Positions 1 to 11,423 are shown, counted from the stretch's first letter. The stretch is 64,000 nucleotides of DNA from Euptelea pleiosperma (GCA_035048495.1 CM068551.1:17548248-17612247), one strand, 5' to 3'. Notes: generated from the letters alone by a model not told the origin. Program-made: numbers and translations.

Positions 1-844
1 GTAATTTACATCAATTTCCTTTGGCATGGTAAGAGAACCATTAACGTAAGAATCGAGTCGATGTACCTCAAGAAAGATAATGAATTGGTCTGTCCATGTA
101 TGGTAATTAGTTCCATTGAACCGTTTGTGAACAACTATTTGCTTGTCATTAAGTGCAACAACAGGAGAAGATTATATGGTGAGGGTTTAGTGAACCTTTC
201 AAAAAAAAGAGGATGAGGAATTTGTGATAAACGCTTAATTTTATTATAATTATTCTAATTTTAATTAGCAACATCGAACTTCTCCTACTTATTTCTTCAT
301 TTCTACATGTAAAGTGGTGCATTTTCTTCTCATCACTGTATGGTGTTCCTTTTCTGATTTTGGTAATGTGTTTGCAGGCATTCATACGTACTCAAAATGC
401 TTGCATGCAAAGCCTTTTTGTCGAAGTACTCATTATGTGTATTTTACTTTTGCAGGAATCTTGATTGGACAATCTCAAAATTTATGAAGAGAAAGAAAAT
501 GTATGGGTCACCGCAAAAGTGGGCCACGTTGGTGTACTAGATGAAAACATGGAGGGTATGTCAAATATAGATGAAAACATTGAGGGGTATGTCAAAAATT
601 CTCTATTTTCCGTTGACTTTTGTGAGGGCCAGGCCACGAGAAACTCTACATCCAAACATGCATTGAACACCAAAAATGGGAACTCGTAGTACTTAAGATC
701 CCATCATCTAGTGCGGGCCACCTAAAAGATCTTCTATGTGAAACTCTCCACTCTTGCACCACAACATTGCATGGCTGTGATCATTTTGTTGCACTAAAAT
801 GTAGGAGACTTGTCGTGGGTCAGTGAAACGGGACAAAAACTTAG
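1..844. other. No gene recognised; upstream flank
   Basis: AT-rich sequence with no recognisable coding region. The only structure I see is a short direct duplication at about 539-595, where a roughly 30-bp unit containing GATGAAAACAT and GGTATGTCAAA occurs twice. A 74-codon open frame overlaps it (465-689), but it resembles no family I know and is probably chance. Confidence 0.5.
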
Positions 845-1225
845 AGACAGAGCTGTTTCAAATGTTTGATACACCATTCCCCCAAAATGCCATGTGACAC
901 AATCTTTCGTGCTCATCGGTCCTAAAAATATTTGACCCACCCCTTGGTAGACCTAGGCAGCAAAACTCATCTCGATCGGTGATTTTCAGCAGTCGAATTT
1001 GAGCATTGTTTCTTCATGGGCTTAGAACTCATCTATATGCCTGTCCATGAGCCCATGATGAAAAATGTTCAAATCCAATGGTTATAAATCATCGATCAGT
1101 GTGATTTTTCGTGTGTATGTCCACCAAGGGGTGGGGGAATATATGCATAGGATCAGTGGGCCCGAAAGAGAGCACCACATGGCATTCTGGCAGGGATATA
1201 TCAAACTTTTGAAACGACCATCCAT
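845..1225. repeat. Foldback (MITE-like) repeat
   Basis: Imperfect inverted repeat with arms of roughly 130-150 bp. The left arm runs from GTTTCAAATGTTTGATA through GCCATGTG and ACCCCTTGGTAGAC. The right arm reads the complement, ending in TATCAAACTTTTGAAAC. The centre carries a GATTTTCAG/CGAATTTGAGCATT motif that recurs in the repeats at 1433-1605 and 47155-47385. No clean target duplication was found, so the ends are approximate and the superfamily is unknown. Confidence 0.55.
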
Positions 1226-1432
1226 ATCAAAGTCCGATTCATAAACTTTCTCCAAAAAAAAGTCGGATTCGTCAAATGGTGGCTACTAAGATCCTTCCAT
1301 CCACTAATTTTTTTGGGCTATCCTGTTACCACGTGTACCATATTCATTGGCAATTAGAAGGTCATCATCAACTTTCATGTCCACCCTCCATAATGCCAGG
1401 TGGCAACTCTTGAGGCCCACTGACCTGGACGT

Positions 1433-1605
1433 CTAGCAGTCCCCTTGGTGGACATACAATAAAAAATCAGCCTAACTGATGATTTCTACCCGTTGGATTC
1501 GAGCATTTTCATTGGTGATTTCTGGTCGCTGGATTCTACCATTTTTTCAGATACTGCACCAATCAGGCTGATTTTACGTGCGTATACAATATCCACTACC
1601 TAGCT
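1433..1605. repeat. Foldback repeat related to 845-1225
   Basis: Contains CCTTGGTGGACATACA followed by AAAATCAGCCTAACTGATGA. Toward the right end is the complementary arm (AATCAGGCTGATTTTACGTG, then GTATACAATATCCAC). It shares the 'gattttc/cgttggattcgagcatt' core with the neighbouring foldback, so both are probably degenerate members of one MITE family sitting just upstream of the candidate promoter of gene 1. Confidence 0.4.
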
Positions 1606-1699
1606 GTGGGCAAAAAATTCATGGGTAAGTGGGCTGAAAATAGTGTACTCGTAGCATTTTTGGACGGGTGTTGTGGATGATGGACCTCAGGTCCGTCCA

Positions 1700-1843
1700 A
1701 TAAGGCATCAAAAAGCGAAAAAAACCCAAAACCCCATTTTCGCTCCTCTTGAAGCCCTAACCCCACTCCGCAGCCACAACCACAACCACAACCACAACCA
1801 CCACCACCAACTCTCTCGTTCTCTCTCAGAACTCAGAAGCAAG
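1700..1843 (+). other. Candidate untranslated first exon of gene 1
   Basis: A CT- and CA-rich leader-like stretch with a CCCTAACCCC (telo-box-like) motif, repeated CACAACC units and a CTCTCTCGTTCTCTCTC tract. It ends in AGCAAG followed by the consensus donor GTGAGA at 1844. Plant ribosome and splicing genes often have such leaders. Assignment to the U2AF-like gene, whose CDS starts at 13170, is inference: no other gene start lies between, and acceptors exist at 12985 and 13150. The transcription start is not determined. An alternative is the leader of a lost gene. Confidence 0.5.
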
Positions 1844-2041
1844 GTGAGAATTGTTCTCTACTTTTTTCCTGATATTTTATTTGTTGACATTCATTCTCAC
1901 ATAACGCATTGTTTCTACAAGACGAGTTGCTTACTCTGGTTTTTTAATGGTGAAATAGCTCTTTTTTAGATATTTATTTAGGATAACAGTAGTTTCTGTA
2001 GCATAAAGAATGCAATATTTTTGCTATTTAATTGAAGATGT

Positions 2042-2518
2042 TGTAGGAATTTAATGGGGAAATAACAAATTCAAATGCCAAGGATCTTGGATTTAGATTA
2101 TGCAAAAATCAAATTTGCTCTAAGTAAATCATAAAGAGTGAGTTAAGAACTCACCTCCTGTCATCGCGATAATCGGCAGATCGGCAAGATCGTTGATGTC
2201 GTTGCTCTCCTCCGATTGGTGTCTTCTAGCCTATGCAAGTACTTGAAGAGACTTGTGGATGGAATCACAGGCTTACATTGAACACTCTGATTTGCTTGAT
2301 AGGCTAGGGACCCCAATCCCTTCTATTTATAATCCTCTTCCCATCAAAGAGGTTATACATAGTGGAGTAGATAATGGGTAGTTTTCTCCTAAAATTCAGT
2401 CCACTTCTCCCAACTAACTAAGCCTTAGTTGAAGTGGTCTCTTTTGAAAGATAGATTCTTGGGTTTAGTTGTTGTACGTGGGCCACATAAGTCTCCAAAA
2501 TAGGAGACATGTCTAACA
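2042..2518 (-). repeat. 3' LTR of Copia-1
   Basis: On the + strand it starts TGTAGGAATTTAATG and ends AGGAGACATGTCTAACA, giving TG...CA ends. It matches 9228-9651 plus 11424-11461 closely over its length. The adjoining inner sequence TTCTCCCATTTGG is the complement of the polypurine tract (GGGAGAA) directly before TGTTAGAC. Confidence 0.92.
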
Positions 2519-3207
2519 TTCTCCCATTTGGCCCACAACCCCACTTCACCTTTTTATAGTTTTTGTTGAGAAGCTGTATACTCAATCAAAAAGGCTTCAA
2601 TGAATGAATCATAGCAGTAAATACTTTTAAATAAGTACTACCTTCAATGTATTACAATGTCATTTATTCCTCTCAAAGAGTGCTTTATGTGGCGCTATAT
2701 CTTTATGAATGAGCTAACTAATTCATATTCAGGGTCCAACTTTATTGTCCAAATGGACACTTTGTTCATTATCCAAAACTTTATGTATACAATTAACAAT
2801 ATGAGAAGACAGATAAACAACAGAATGACCAAATGCTGTAATAAGATCTTAATGGTGTCTTAGATGCACATAATAAATCAAACACAAAGGAAACTAATGA
2901 GTCTCATATGCTCCACATGTTCCTTATACAGTTTGGGTGGTAGCTTTTTTGTCATGGGATCTGCAATCATCAGTTCAGTGCTTATGTGCTCAATAGTCAC
3001 CTGCCCGGATTGAACATGTTATCTAACAACGAAGTACTTTATGTCGATGTGCTTACTTCGACTACCACATTTGTAGTTTTTAGAAAAAAAATACTACAGC
3101 GGAGTTATCACAGTACATTCTCAAGGGCCTAGCAATAGAGTCTACAACTCTAAGCCTTAAGATGAAACTTTGTAACCATATAGCCTACGATGTTGCCTTG
3201 AAATACG

Positions 3208-3694
3208 CTACAAACTCTGCCTCCATAGTTGAAGTAGTTCAAGAATCACGGCGAACCTTGGAGCCTGTTCCAACAAGTCAATGGGTTCTAATGATTGTTT
3301 TACACTCCTCCAAGTGATAGCCCCCCCCTTCTGCCAATAGGAAGACGTATCCAGATGTCGACTTCCTAGAGTCAATGCATCCAACAAAGTCTGAATCTGA
3401 ATATCCAATCACTTCGAGGTGATCATATTGTTTGTAAGTAAGCATGTACTCCTTAGTCCCTTGAAGGTATCATATCACTTTCTTTGCAGCTTTCCAGTGC
3501 TCCATGCTTGGGTTACTTTGATATCTGACCAACATTACAATTGCATATCCGATGTCTGGTCTTGTACAGACTTGTGCATACATCGGACTTTCAACCGCGG
3601 ATGCATAAGGAATGTTATCCATCTGTTCCCTTTCTAGATCATTTCTCGGACATTGATTTAGATTGAATTTGTCAACCTTAACAATAGGTGCCAC
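3208..3694 (-). pseudogene. Copia-1 RNase H region (degenerate)
   Basis: Minus-strand frames give the Copia motif NIPYASAVESPMYAQVCTRP followed by DIGYA and HWKAAKKV, the conserved segment linking reverse transcriptase to RNase H. Further downstream the frame shifts into a degenerate RNase H containing QTLLDALTLGSRHLDTSS. The piece is broken by frameshifts and cannot be functional. Confidence 0.85.
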
Positions 3695-3796
3695 ACTAGG
3701 TGAGCAGTCTTTTCATTTTGAATCTTTCCAAAACCTTGTTAATGTAGGTTGTTTGAGACAATCCTAATGTCCTTTGAGATCTGTCTCTATGAATCT

Positions 3797-4632
3797 CTAT
3801 GCATCACTATTAGCGAGCAAAATATCATCCACATACAAGACCAAGAAGATACATTTACTCCCACTGACCTTAAGGTATATACATTGATCAATGACATTCT
3901 TCGTGAATCCAAATGAAGAAATGACATTGTGAAACTTAAGATACCATTGTCGGAAAGCCTGTTTTAGTCCGTACATAGATATCTTAAGTCTGCAAACTAG
4001 GTGAACTCCTTTATTTGAGGAAAAACCTTTAGGTTGAGCCATGTAGACCTCTTCCTCTAATTTCCATTGAGGAAGGCTATTTTCACATCTATTTGATATA
4101 GCTCTAAATCGAAATGAGCTACTAATGCAATGATTATCTGAAGTGAATCTTTCCTTGAAACCGGAGAGAATGTTTCATGGTAATCAATGCCTTCCTTTTG
4201 AGTGAATCCTTTGACTACAAGTCTGGCCTTATATCGTTCTATATTACCTGTTGAGTCTCTTTTGGTTTTATAGACCCATTTACAATCAATGGTCTTGACT
4301 CCTTTAGGTAATTCAACGAGATCCCAAACTTGGTTGTTAGCCATTGAATTCATTTCATCTTTTATGGCATCATACCAAAATGTGGAGTTATTTTCACTCG
4401 TGGCTTGTGAAAACGTAATTGGATCATCCTCAACTCCAATATCATAGTCAGATTCTTGTAGGTACACAACATAGTCAAAAGAAATGCTAGGTCTCCTTAT
4501 TCTTGAGGATCTTCTTAATGTGATGTCTACAACCATATTTTTATGGATGTTGAACAACAACTTCTTGTTCCTGATGGGGTGGCATTTCTTGAGTTGTTTG
4601 TTCATCCTGTATGACATCATGATAATAGTCAT
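3797..4632 (-). pseudogene. Copia-1 reverse transcriptase (frameshifted)
   Basis: Two minus-strand frames together carry the Copia RT. The N-terminal part (4057-4632) has WVYKTKRDSTGNIERYKARL, VVKGFTQKEGIDYHETFSPV and YQIDVKIAFLNG. The C-terminal part (3797-4042) has LKISMYGLKQAFRQWY and the catalytic box LYVDDILLA, with YVDD intact. A break near 4043-4056 separates them. It is TNT1-like in sequence. Confidence 0.93.
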
Positions 4633-4699
4633 GATGAACGGGCAACCCTTCTGTAATTGCAGGTGTAGCTACCTGATCCCGCAATTCCTCAAAAATTAA

Positions 4700-5464
4700 A
4701 TTTTGAGAATGCTCACTCCCACTGATGTTGCCATCCTCAAGAAATTTAACATTTCTTGCCTCAACAATATTTGGTGTATGGGTAGGACAAAAGAACCTAA
4801 ATCCCTTGGACCGTTCTGCATAGCCAATGAAATATCCACTAACTGTCCTTGGGTCCAACTTTTTCTCTTGTGGATTGTATACCTTGACCTCAACTACACA
4901 ACCCCATATGTGTACATGCCCTAAACTTGGTTTCCAACTGTTCCATAACTCAAAGGGTGTTTTAGGAACTGCTTTAGTGGGAACTTTGTTTAGGATGTAC
5001 ACAACGATTTTTAAGGCCTCACTCCACAAGGCAAGGGAGAGTGTGGAGATACAAAGCATACTCCTTACCATGTCCATTAATGTACGATTCCTTCTTTCGG
5101 CTACACCATTTTGATATGGCGAGCCTGGCATCGTATATTAGGCAACAATGCCCTTTTCCTCAAGGAACCTTGCAAATGGACCTGGTTTTTGTCTTGCACC
5201 AGTGTACCTACCATAATATTCTCCACCTCTATCTGACTTCACGAGTTTAATCTTCTTTTCTGTTTGTTTCTCTACTTCTGCTTTATAGATTTTGAAAGCA
5301 TCTAGTGCCTCACTTTTCTCATAAAGCAGATAGAGATACATAAATAGTGTATGATCATCTATGAACGAGATAAAGTATCTTTGACTATCCAGACATGGAG
5401 TAGGAAAAGGTCCGCATATATCTGTGTGTATGATTGCCAAAGTTTGAGAACTCCTCTTGGGCAC
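4700..5464 (-). pseudogene. Copia-1 integrase
   Basis: The core (5138-5464) has HTDICGPFPTPCLDSQRYFI, FIDDHTLFMY and KSDRGGEY, covering the first two acidic catalytic positions. The next frame (4541-5131) continues GSPYQNGVAERRNRTLMDMV, which holds the third catalytic E, then the C-terminal WNSWKPSLGHVHIWGC and VSGYFIGYAERSKGFRF. A shift occurs at about 5131-5138. Confidence 0.93.
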
Positions 5465-5622
5465 CCTTTTTGGTTTTGTTGGTCTGCTTTCCCTTTATGC
5501 ATTCCACACAAATACCAAAGTCAGAGAAATCAAGAGTCCAAAGGACTCCTTCATTCACTAATCTTTTGATTCTGTCTATGGAGATATGTCACAATCTCCT
5601 GTGCCATAGCATAGAGGATTTC

Positions 5623-6160
5623 TCATTCACAATACTCATGCATAGTTAAAAGGTTATAATCAAGGTTAAGATGTAAATGAAGTCTATATAAACCATCACA
5701 TAGAGTACCATTTCCTACAATAATATAGTCTTTCATCAAATTAAAAGAAGAACCAACAAAGTTGAAACTAAAACCATAAGGGATAAGTCTAAACATTGAA
5801 ACAAGTTTTCTTGAAAATGATGGAATATAGAAAGTCCTATCTAGGTCTAACACAAAGCCATTTCGTAGGATGAGTCTGAAGGTTCCAACTGCTTCCACAT
5901 GTGAACGCATCCGATTTCCTGAATAGACGCTCAGTTCACTTTCTGTTGGCTTCCTTCGGTTGAGAAAACCTTGCATGGTATTGGCAACATGAATTGTAGA
6001 ACCTGAATCAATCCACCAAGTATCATGATGAATACTAACCATATTAGATTCATGACACACAAAGGAGATGAATTTACCTTTCTTCTCGAGCCAAACTTTG
6101 TATTTGGGGCATTCCTTCTTAAGGTGTCATTTCTTTTTGCAGAAGAAGCAAATGGCAGTG
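5623..6160 (-). pseudogene. Copia-1 zinc knuckle, protease and pre-integrase region
   Basis: Protease active site WWIDSGSTIHVA lies near 6000, followed by a segment ending FYIPSFSRKLVSMFRLI. Immediately upstream (about 6085-6150) is a CCHC knuckle (CFFC...HLKKEC) with a stop codon where the glycine normally lies. This order (knuckle, DSG protease, pre-integrase) is diagnostic of Copia polyproteins. Confidence 0.88.
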
Positions 6161-6279
6161 TCCTTATTGCTAGTATGATTCACCGAATCTTTCTTTTTCT
6201 TCTCATTTCAAAAAGTACATTTCCCCTTCTTCCAATGTCCCTTTCCATGAGAAACTAGATGGACACTTTCTAGTTTCTC

Positions 6280-6830
6280 CTACTTCAATCTCCCTTCCTC
6301 TTGAACACACATGGTCAAAAGTTCATTAATTGACCATTTATCCTTATGTGTGTTATAAGAGATCTTAAATGGTCCATACTCTAAAGGTAGGGAGTTGAGT
6401 ATGAAGTGGACAAGGAATGACTCTGAGATATCAACCTCCAAGGACTTTAGCTGTGCCGCTATATCCCTCATTTCCATGATGTGCTCACGCACTCCTTTAG
6501 TACCATCGTACTTAATGGATGATAGTTTGTTCATTAGGGTGCTCGCAAATGCTTTATCGGACCTTACAAATTGTTATTCAACAACATTGAGAAATTCCTT
6601 AACTTTAGTGCATTCAGATATGGATCCTCGAATACTCTTTCCAAATGGGACTTGATGAACATCATACTTAAGCGATTAGATCGCTCTCACCGTTCATACA
6701 AGGCCCTTTCATTTGGCGTACTTAATTCCGTGGGAGTAGGTGGCTCATCCACACGTAGTGCCAAATCTAGATCCATACACCCTAATGTTAAGAGAATTTT
6801 CTCATTCCAATCCTAGAAATTTTCACCATT
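6280..6830 (-). pseudogene. Copia-1 gag
   Basis: Minus-strand frames encode a UBN2/gag-type capsid. Near 6660-6816 is WNEKILLTLGCMDLDLALRV, and at 6280-6534 are LSSIKYDGTKGVREHIMEM, LVHFILNSLPLEYGPFKISY and MCVQEEGRLK. At least one frameshift lies near 6535-6600. The capsid start is upstream at about 6830-6850. Confidence 0.85.
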
Positions 6831-6849
6831 AAGAAACGGGGCACGAGAT

Positions 6850-7783
6850 GAATTGTTTGATAACACTGCAGATTAAATAGCTGCAAAATATAAATATGAC
6901 AATGCTTACAACATGTATTCTAGGAACAACCATAATCTGAAATGCCAACCATTCCAGTAGCAAAATTAGTGCGTCATTAAACCCTCCTGTGGGCCAAGGT
7001 TGTAACACGCTATTGATTTGCTCAATAACTTTATAATGAAATTAATAGATTTACAATACTTAAATTGAAAAAAGATCCTACTCCTGTGGGTATTTCGGAT
7101 AGTATTCAAAATTAGTATCAAATCAATCATTTCATTTCGATCAACCGTGAAATATGATGGTTTCCCTGTGGGGCATACCATCATTTCCACGATTTAATCG
7201 CAACCCTTGATGTCATTGTTCTCTACAGATCAATGGACTAATTTAAATGTTACATCAATTAATTATCATTTATCATAAACATTTTCATAGTTTAAAGATG
7301 CTATGGCTACTCTTTAAACTAATCAATGTATGGTAAAAAACCTATCAATCATATATACCATAGGTTAACAAGTTAACATTAAATGTAACATTTCAAATAT
7401 GCAGCATAATTAAACAAGTAATTTGTCAAATGCAGTCAATAATATCTCCATTAGATGGGTCTCGAAAAAAATACCCAAAATGCACTATTTATTTGCCAAA
7501 ATCGGATTTAAAATGAATATTTTATGGCAAAATAAAGATTTTTCATATTTGGATCATAACTAGGTTAGAATCGAGTAAACCGCGACTGAGTTGACTAAGT
7601 CAATGAGTTGACTCAGCCAAACTGGGTCAAACAGAATGGATCTCGGGTCGGAACATGGGTCGAGCTGCAAGTTGCACATAGTCAACGAGCTAATGGGTTT
7701 TGGGCTGACCCATTATCAAAACCTTTAAGACTCAATAGGCTTTTATAATGGGCGGGCCCATAAATAAAACAGGCTCATAGGCT
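6850..7783 (-). other. Copia-1 leader, no gene
   Basis: AT-rich sequence between gag and the nested foldback element. On the minus strand it is the untranslated leader of the retrotransposon. No coding motif or further repeat boundary was recognised. Confidence 0.5.
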
Positions 7784-7792
7784 TATTACAAA

Positions 7793-8239
7793 GGGAAATT
7801 CTATTTGCACCCCATAAATTCCATAAGCACCCCGTTTGGGTGCTTTTTGGCCAAAAATGCCCTTAAAGACCAAAAATACAAAAAAAAAAAAAAAAAAACC
7901 AAAGCACACCTCTTCGTTAGAGGAGGATGTCGTTACCGCCACCACCACCACCACCACAGGTACGTCTCTCTCTCTCTCTCTCTCTCCCTATCTTTCCCTC
8001 TCTCTCTCCCTATCTCTCCCTACGGCTAGGTTGGCCGTGGGGCCTATGAGAGAGAGAGAGAGAGACATGCTACCTATGGTGGTGGTGGCGGCGACGGCGA
8101 CGACATCCTCCTCATCCAACGAAGAGGGGTGCTTGGGTTTTTTTTTTTTTTTTGTATTTTTGGTCTTTAAGGGCATTTTGGCCAAAAAGCACCCAAACGG
8201 GGTGCTTATGAAATTTGTGGGGTGCAAATAGAATTTCCC
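7793..8239. mobile_element. Mutator-type foldback MITE, 447 bp
   Basis: Flanked by the 9-bp direct duplication TATTACAAA (7784-7792 and 8240-8248). The termini are perfect inverted repeats beginning GGGAAATTCTATTTGCACCC. The arms remain complementary for about 200 bp, including CACCCCGTTTGGGTGCTTTT, the A/T tract, CCACCACCACC and the CT/GA tract. A 9-bp duplication with long terminal repeats is the Mutator (MULE) pattern. There is no transposase, so it is non-autonomous. It sits in the leader of Copia-1. The transcript would form a nearly continuous hairpin. Confidence 0.9.
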
Positions 8240-8330
8240 TATTACAAAATGACCCTTTTGATTTAAGCTTTACGGGCTCACATATTGGGCTGGCCCAAGC
8301 CCAACACGACTTCACCTCTTAAAACCCCTT

Positions 8331-8570
8331 TTGAGAGGTCCTGGTTCTCATTGTTACAGGGTGCTTAAAATGCAAACCCTAACCCCCAGCCACCACCCAT
8401 CATCGCAGCAACCATCCTTACCCGTTCGGTCGCCGGCGATCAAACCTTTCCGGCAACATCTCCGGCGAAGTTTGTTTGCATGGTCGACAACCAAAAAAGG
8501 TGAGGAGAAATTATTTCTTTCTTCTCAAAACAATTTTTTTTTTTTTTGTTGTTCTTTACTAATGCTCTAA
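8331..8570. other. Leader-like CA/CG-rich segment inside Copia-1
   Basis: Read on the + strand it resembles a plant 5' leader (CAAACCCTAACCCCCAGCC, CGCCGGCGAT) ending AAAAAAG before GTGAGG. It lies inside the Copia-1 leader, so the simplest view is retrotransposon leader sequence. A captured host first exon cannot be excluded. Confidence 0.35.
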
Positions 8571-8589
8571 ACCAGTCCGTATAAGAGCA

Positions 8590-8762
8590 TTTGATCATGG
8601 TTCATCATGATAGAAAACAAAATATCAATCGGAATGATAACCATTTGATCATGGTTCATCATGATACAAAAATTAACGTTTTTGACGGTTTGAAAACCAG
8701 TCCGTCCGTTGATCTTTGATCATGGTCTATCATGATCTTTGATCATGGTCTATCATGATCAA
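8590..8762. repeat. Palindromic direct repeats in Copia-1 leader
   Basis: Four copies of a near-palindrome of the form TTTGATCATGGTTCATCATG (or ...GGTCTATCATGATC) occur at about 8589, 8642, 8716 and 8738. The last two are in direct tandem with about 22-bp spacing. Within a retrotransposon leader these could be regulatory or RNA-structure elements; function is unknown. Confidence 0.7.
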
Positions 8763-8828
8763 AATAATGAAAATAACGAAATTTTCCCTTTTGATTTTGC
8801 CTGAGCAAATCCACAACCGTTGGCTCTG

Positions 8829-9211
8829 TGTTAAGACCCAAACCAATACACCAAAAGCACCTAGGTGATAGAGGTGTGGAAAGTTTAAATCTTAACCTTT
8901 AAGATCGTAACATTCCACCACGCTTCCAAGGCCAACGTCCATGGTGGCCTACTCTGAAGCGGCTTTCACTCTGGTACCCCTATTTCTCACTTTTTGTGAG
9001 CGAGCCCCTGGCATTTTTTCCGGTACCCCTATTTTCTCTTTTTTGAGCGAGCCCCCAGGTAGCCCTTTCCTTAGGTCGCCCCTCCCGTGACTTGAGCCCT
9101 TGACGTGGGGTTGGCTCTGATACCAAATGTTAAGACCCAAACCAATACACCAAAAGCACCTAGGTGATAAAGGTGTGAAAAGTTTAAGTCTTAACCTTTA
9201 AGATCATAACA
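8829..9211 (-). mobile_element. TRIM element (383 bp) inserted in the Copia-1 primer-binding site
   Basis: Two 84-bp LTRs (8829-8912 and 9128-9211) start TGTTAAGACCC and end TAACA, and differ at about 4 positions. The 215-bp interior carries, next to the right LTR, TGGCTCTGATACCA (9112-9125), the complement of an initiator-Met tRNA primer-binding site, so the element is on the minus strand. The 5-bp duplication CTCTG lies at 8824-8828 and 9212-9216. No coding capacity. Removing the element rejoins TTGGCTCTG with ATACCA, restoring the primer-binding site of the host Copia. Confidence 0.93.
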
Positions 9212-9651
9212 CTCTGATACCAAATACTGTAAGAATTTAATGCAGAAATAAAAAATTCAAATGCCAAGGATCTTGGATTTAGATCATGCAAAAATCAAAT
9301 ATGCTATGAGTAAATCATAAAGAGTGAGTTAAGAACTCACCTCCTGTCATCGCGATAATTGGCAGCGTTACTCTCCTCCAATTGGTGTCTTCTAGCCTAT
9401 GCAAGCACTTGAAGATATTTGTGGATGGAATCACAGGCTTACACTGAACACTCTGATTTGCTTGATAGGCTAGGGACCCCAATCTCTTCTATTTATAATC
9501 CTCTTCCCATCAAAGAGGTTATACGTAGTGAAGATAATGGGTAGTTTTCTCCTAAAATCCAGCCCACTTATCCCAACTAACTAAGCCTTAGTTGAAGTGG
9601 TCTCTTTTGAAGGAGAGATTCTTGGGTTTAGTTGTTGTACGTGGGCCACAT

Positions 9652-11423
9652 CAAAGTTTAAAAAGGCTGGTTCGGGAACTGAGGCGTTATCTCTCAAAAA
9701 GGCGAGGCGGTACCGAGGCGTAAGCCTCATTTATGCCTCAGTTTTATTTTTAAAAGTGCTTAAAAAATTCTAAAAGAAATATAGTTAATTCTATAAAAAT
9801 GAAAAACAACATATCATGTGAAAAAATAACTTAAATAAGCATAAAAGTAATTGAGGCTATAACTTTTACCTTACGAGCGACGCTGTCAGGATCGGGAATG
9901 CCTAAATGCTGATATCAAATCTTAAAAAATAACAAAAACGAACCCTAAACTTCCATGCCAGATCTTTTCTACAACTACCACTGCACTCATGCTTTTTAGA
10001 AACCCCTCTCATCTTCGTCAATCTTATTATTAAAAAAACAAAAAAATAAACCATTAAAGAAGGAAAAATGATTAAATTTTACATGTAGTCAAGGAAATAA
10101 ATTTCGGTTTCGAGGTTTATTTCGACCAGTCTAATATTTCGACCAGTGTAGAAATAATAGAATTTTCGTGGAAATGATGGAAATATTGTGGAAAGTTTGG
10201 GAAATGATGAAACAAGCATAAAAACACACTCATAAGCTTTCAAACCATAATATACGACCATATGTAGTGTGGAAATGAATGACCATAATGGTCTATAATA
10301 TGTCGCGGCAAGTATCTTTAATTAGACAAAGTTTAATTTAATTATATACTATTATTTAATTGCTAATTATAAAAAAGTCATAAAGTAATATATTAACAAA
10401 TCCTTATTCACTTACATTAATTTCTTAACATTATATGTAATTTTAGAAAACCTACTTACTATTAACTTATAATATTTATTTAATTTTTTGAACGTTTAAT
10501 TTTTTATTTGAAAAAAAAAATTTAGGGTTAATTTTTTTTAACCCAACCAACTTGTAGAACGGGCTAAGTTATGCTACATATAATCAATTTATGCACAATC
10601 ATGGATGTTTAGGGTAAACACCAATGAAATTGGAGTTTTTCCCAAATTCCAAATTTTCACCCTAAACGATCTTCAATCCATGCACAAATCTAGTATAAAT
10701 GCATCATAGATTCATAAATTTAATGAATTTACACCTAACCTATTTATTTGTAGCAAGAAATTTTATCCTTATGTATATTTTGAATTTGAAAAAACTCTCA
10801 ATGTTTTTATGAACCAAAGAATCCACGAACCAAAAAATCTACAATGGAATGATCTTTTGTATAAACAAAATGTATGGAAAAGGGGTTAAATGGATTAAAT
10901 ATGAGATTTATAGCGGTTTTGAGCTCAAATGAGATGTTTCCTACCTACGAGGCTACGATTGAAATGTTTCCATACATTTCAAAACATTTTGACTGAAATA
11001 ATATATATTTACAGTGTAAATTGATCGAAATTTACTGTTCACGCGAAATATTTCGACATGAATGGAAATATTTTGGGAAATTTAACATTATTTCGACGTA
11101 AGTATTCTTTCCTGTCGGTAACCTAGAAAATGGAAATCTTTCGCGAAATATTTCGATAATTTCGTGAAATTTATTTCCTTGCATGTAGTTATGAAAAATA
11201 AGGCAAAAATCCAAAATATGGTCACATCAAGGGTTACGGTTTCGGGTTTTAACATGTACAAGTGAGGCTATAGCCTCATGTGTGCCTCGAGGCTATAGCC
11301 TCAGTGAATTGAGGCTTAAGCCTCAGAAATGACCATTGGGGTTATAGCCTCGAGGCTGTTTCTTAGAGCCTTGAGGCGAGGCGAGCCTCAAGGCGTAGCC
11401 TCAAAAAGCCTTTTTAAAGCATG
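9652..11423. mobile_element. Non-autonomous hAT-like element A, 1772 bp
   Basis: Inserted in the Copia-1 5' LTR with duplicated GGCCACAT (9644-9651 and 11424-11431); a ninth G is shared, so 9 bp is possible. The ends are CAAAGTTTAAAAAGGCT and the complement of CATGCTTTAAAAAGGCT. Subterminal regions are packed with GAGGCG/GCCTC motifs on both sides. CA...TG ends with an 8-bp duplication point to hAT. No transposase frame. It contains hAT element B. Confidence 0.82.
10090..11181. mobile_element. Non-autonomous hAT-like element B, copy 1 (1092 bp)
   Basis: Flanked by the 8-bp duplication CATGTAGT (10082-10089 and 11182-11189). Terminal inverted repeat CAAGGAAATAAATTTCG. Both subterminal regions carry many TTTCG/CGAAA repeats such as TATTTCGACCAG. 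The AT-rich interior has no transposase. A second copy at 60951-62049 is clearly homologous along its length. Confidence 0.92.

Noticed and set aside
1673..1969. 98-codon frame with a His/Asn run near the leader
   Set aside because: The HNHNHN run is a CACAACC repeat read as protein; the following GTGAGA donor and leader-like composition favour an untranslated exon.
9111..9221. GGCTCTGATACCA as part of a tRNA gene
   Set aside because: It is a primer-binding-site complement next to LTRs, not a folded tRNA.
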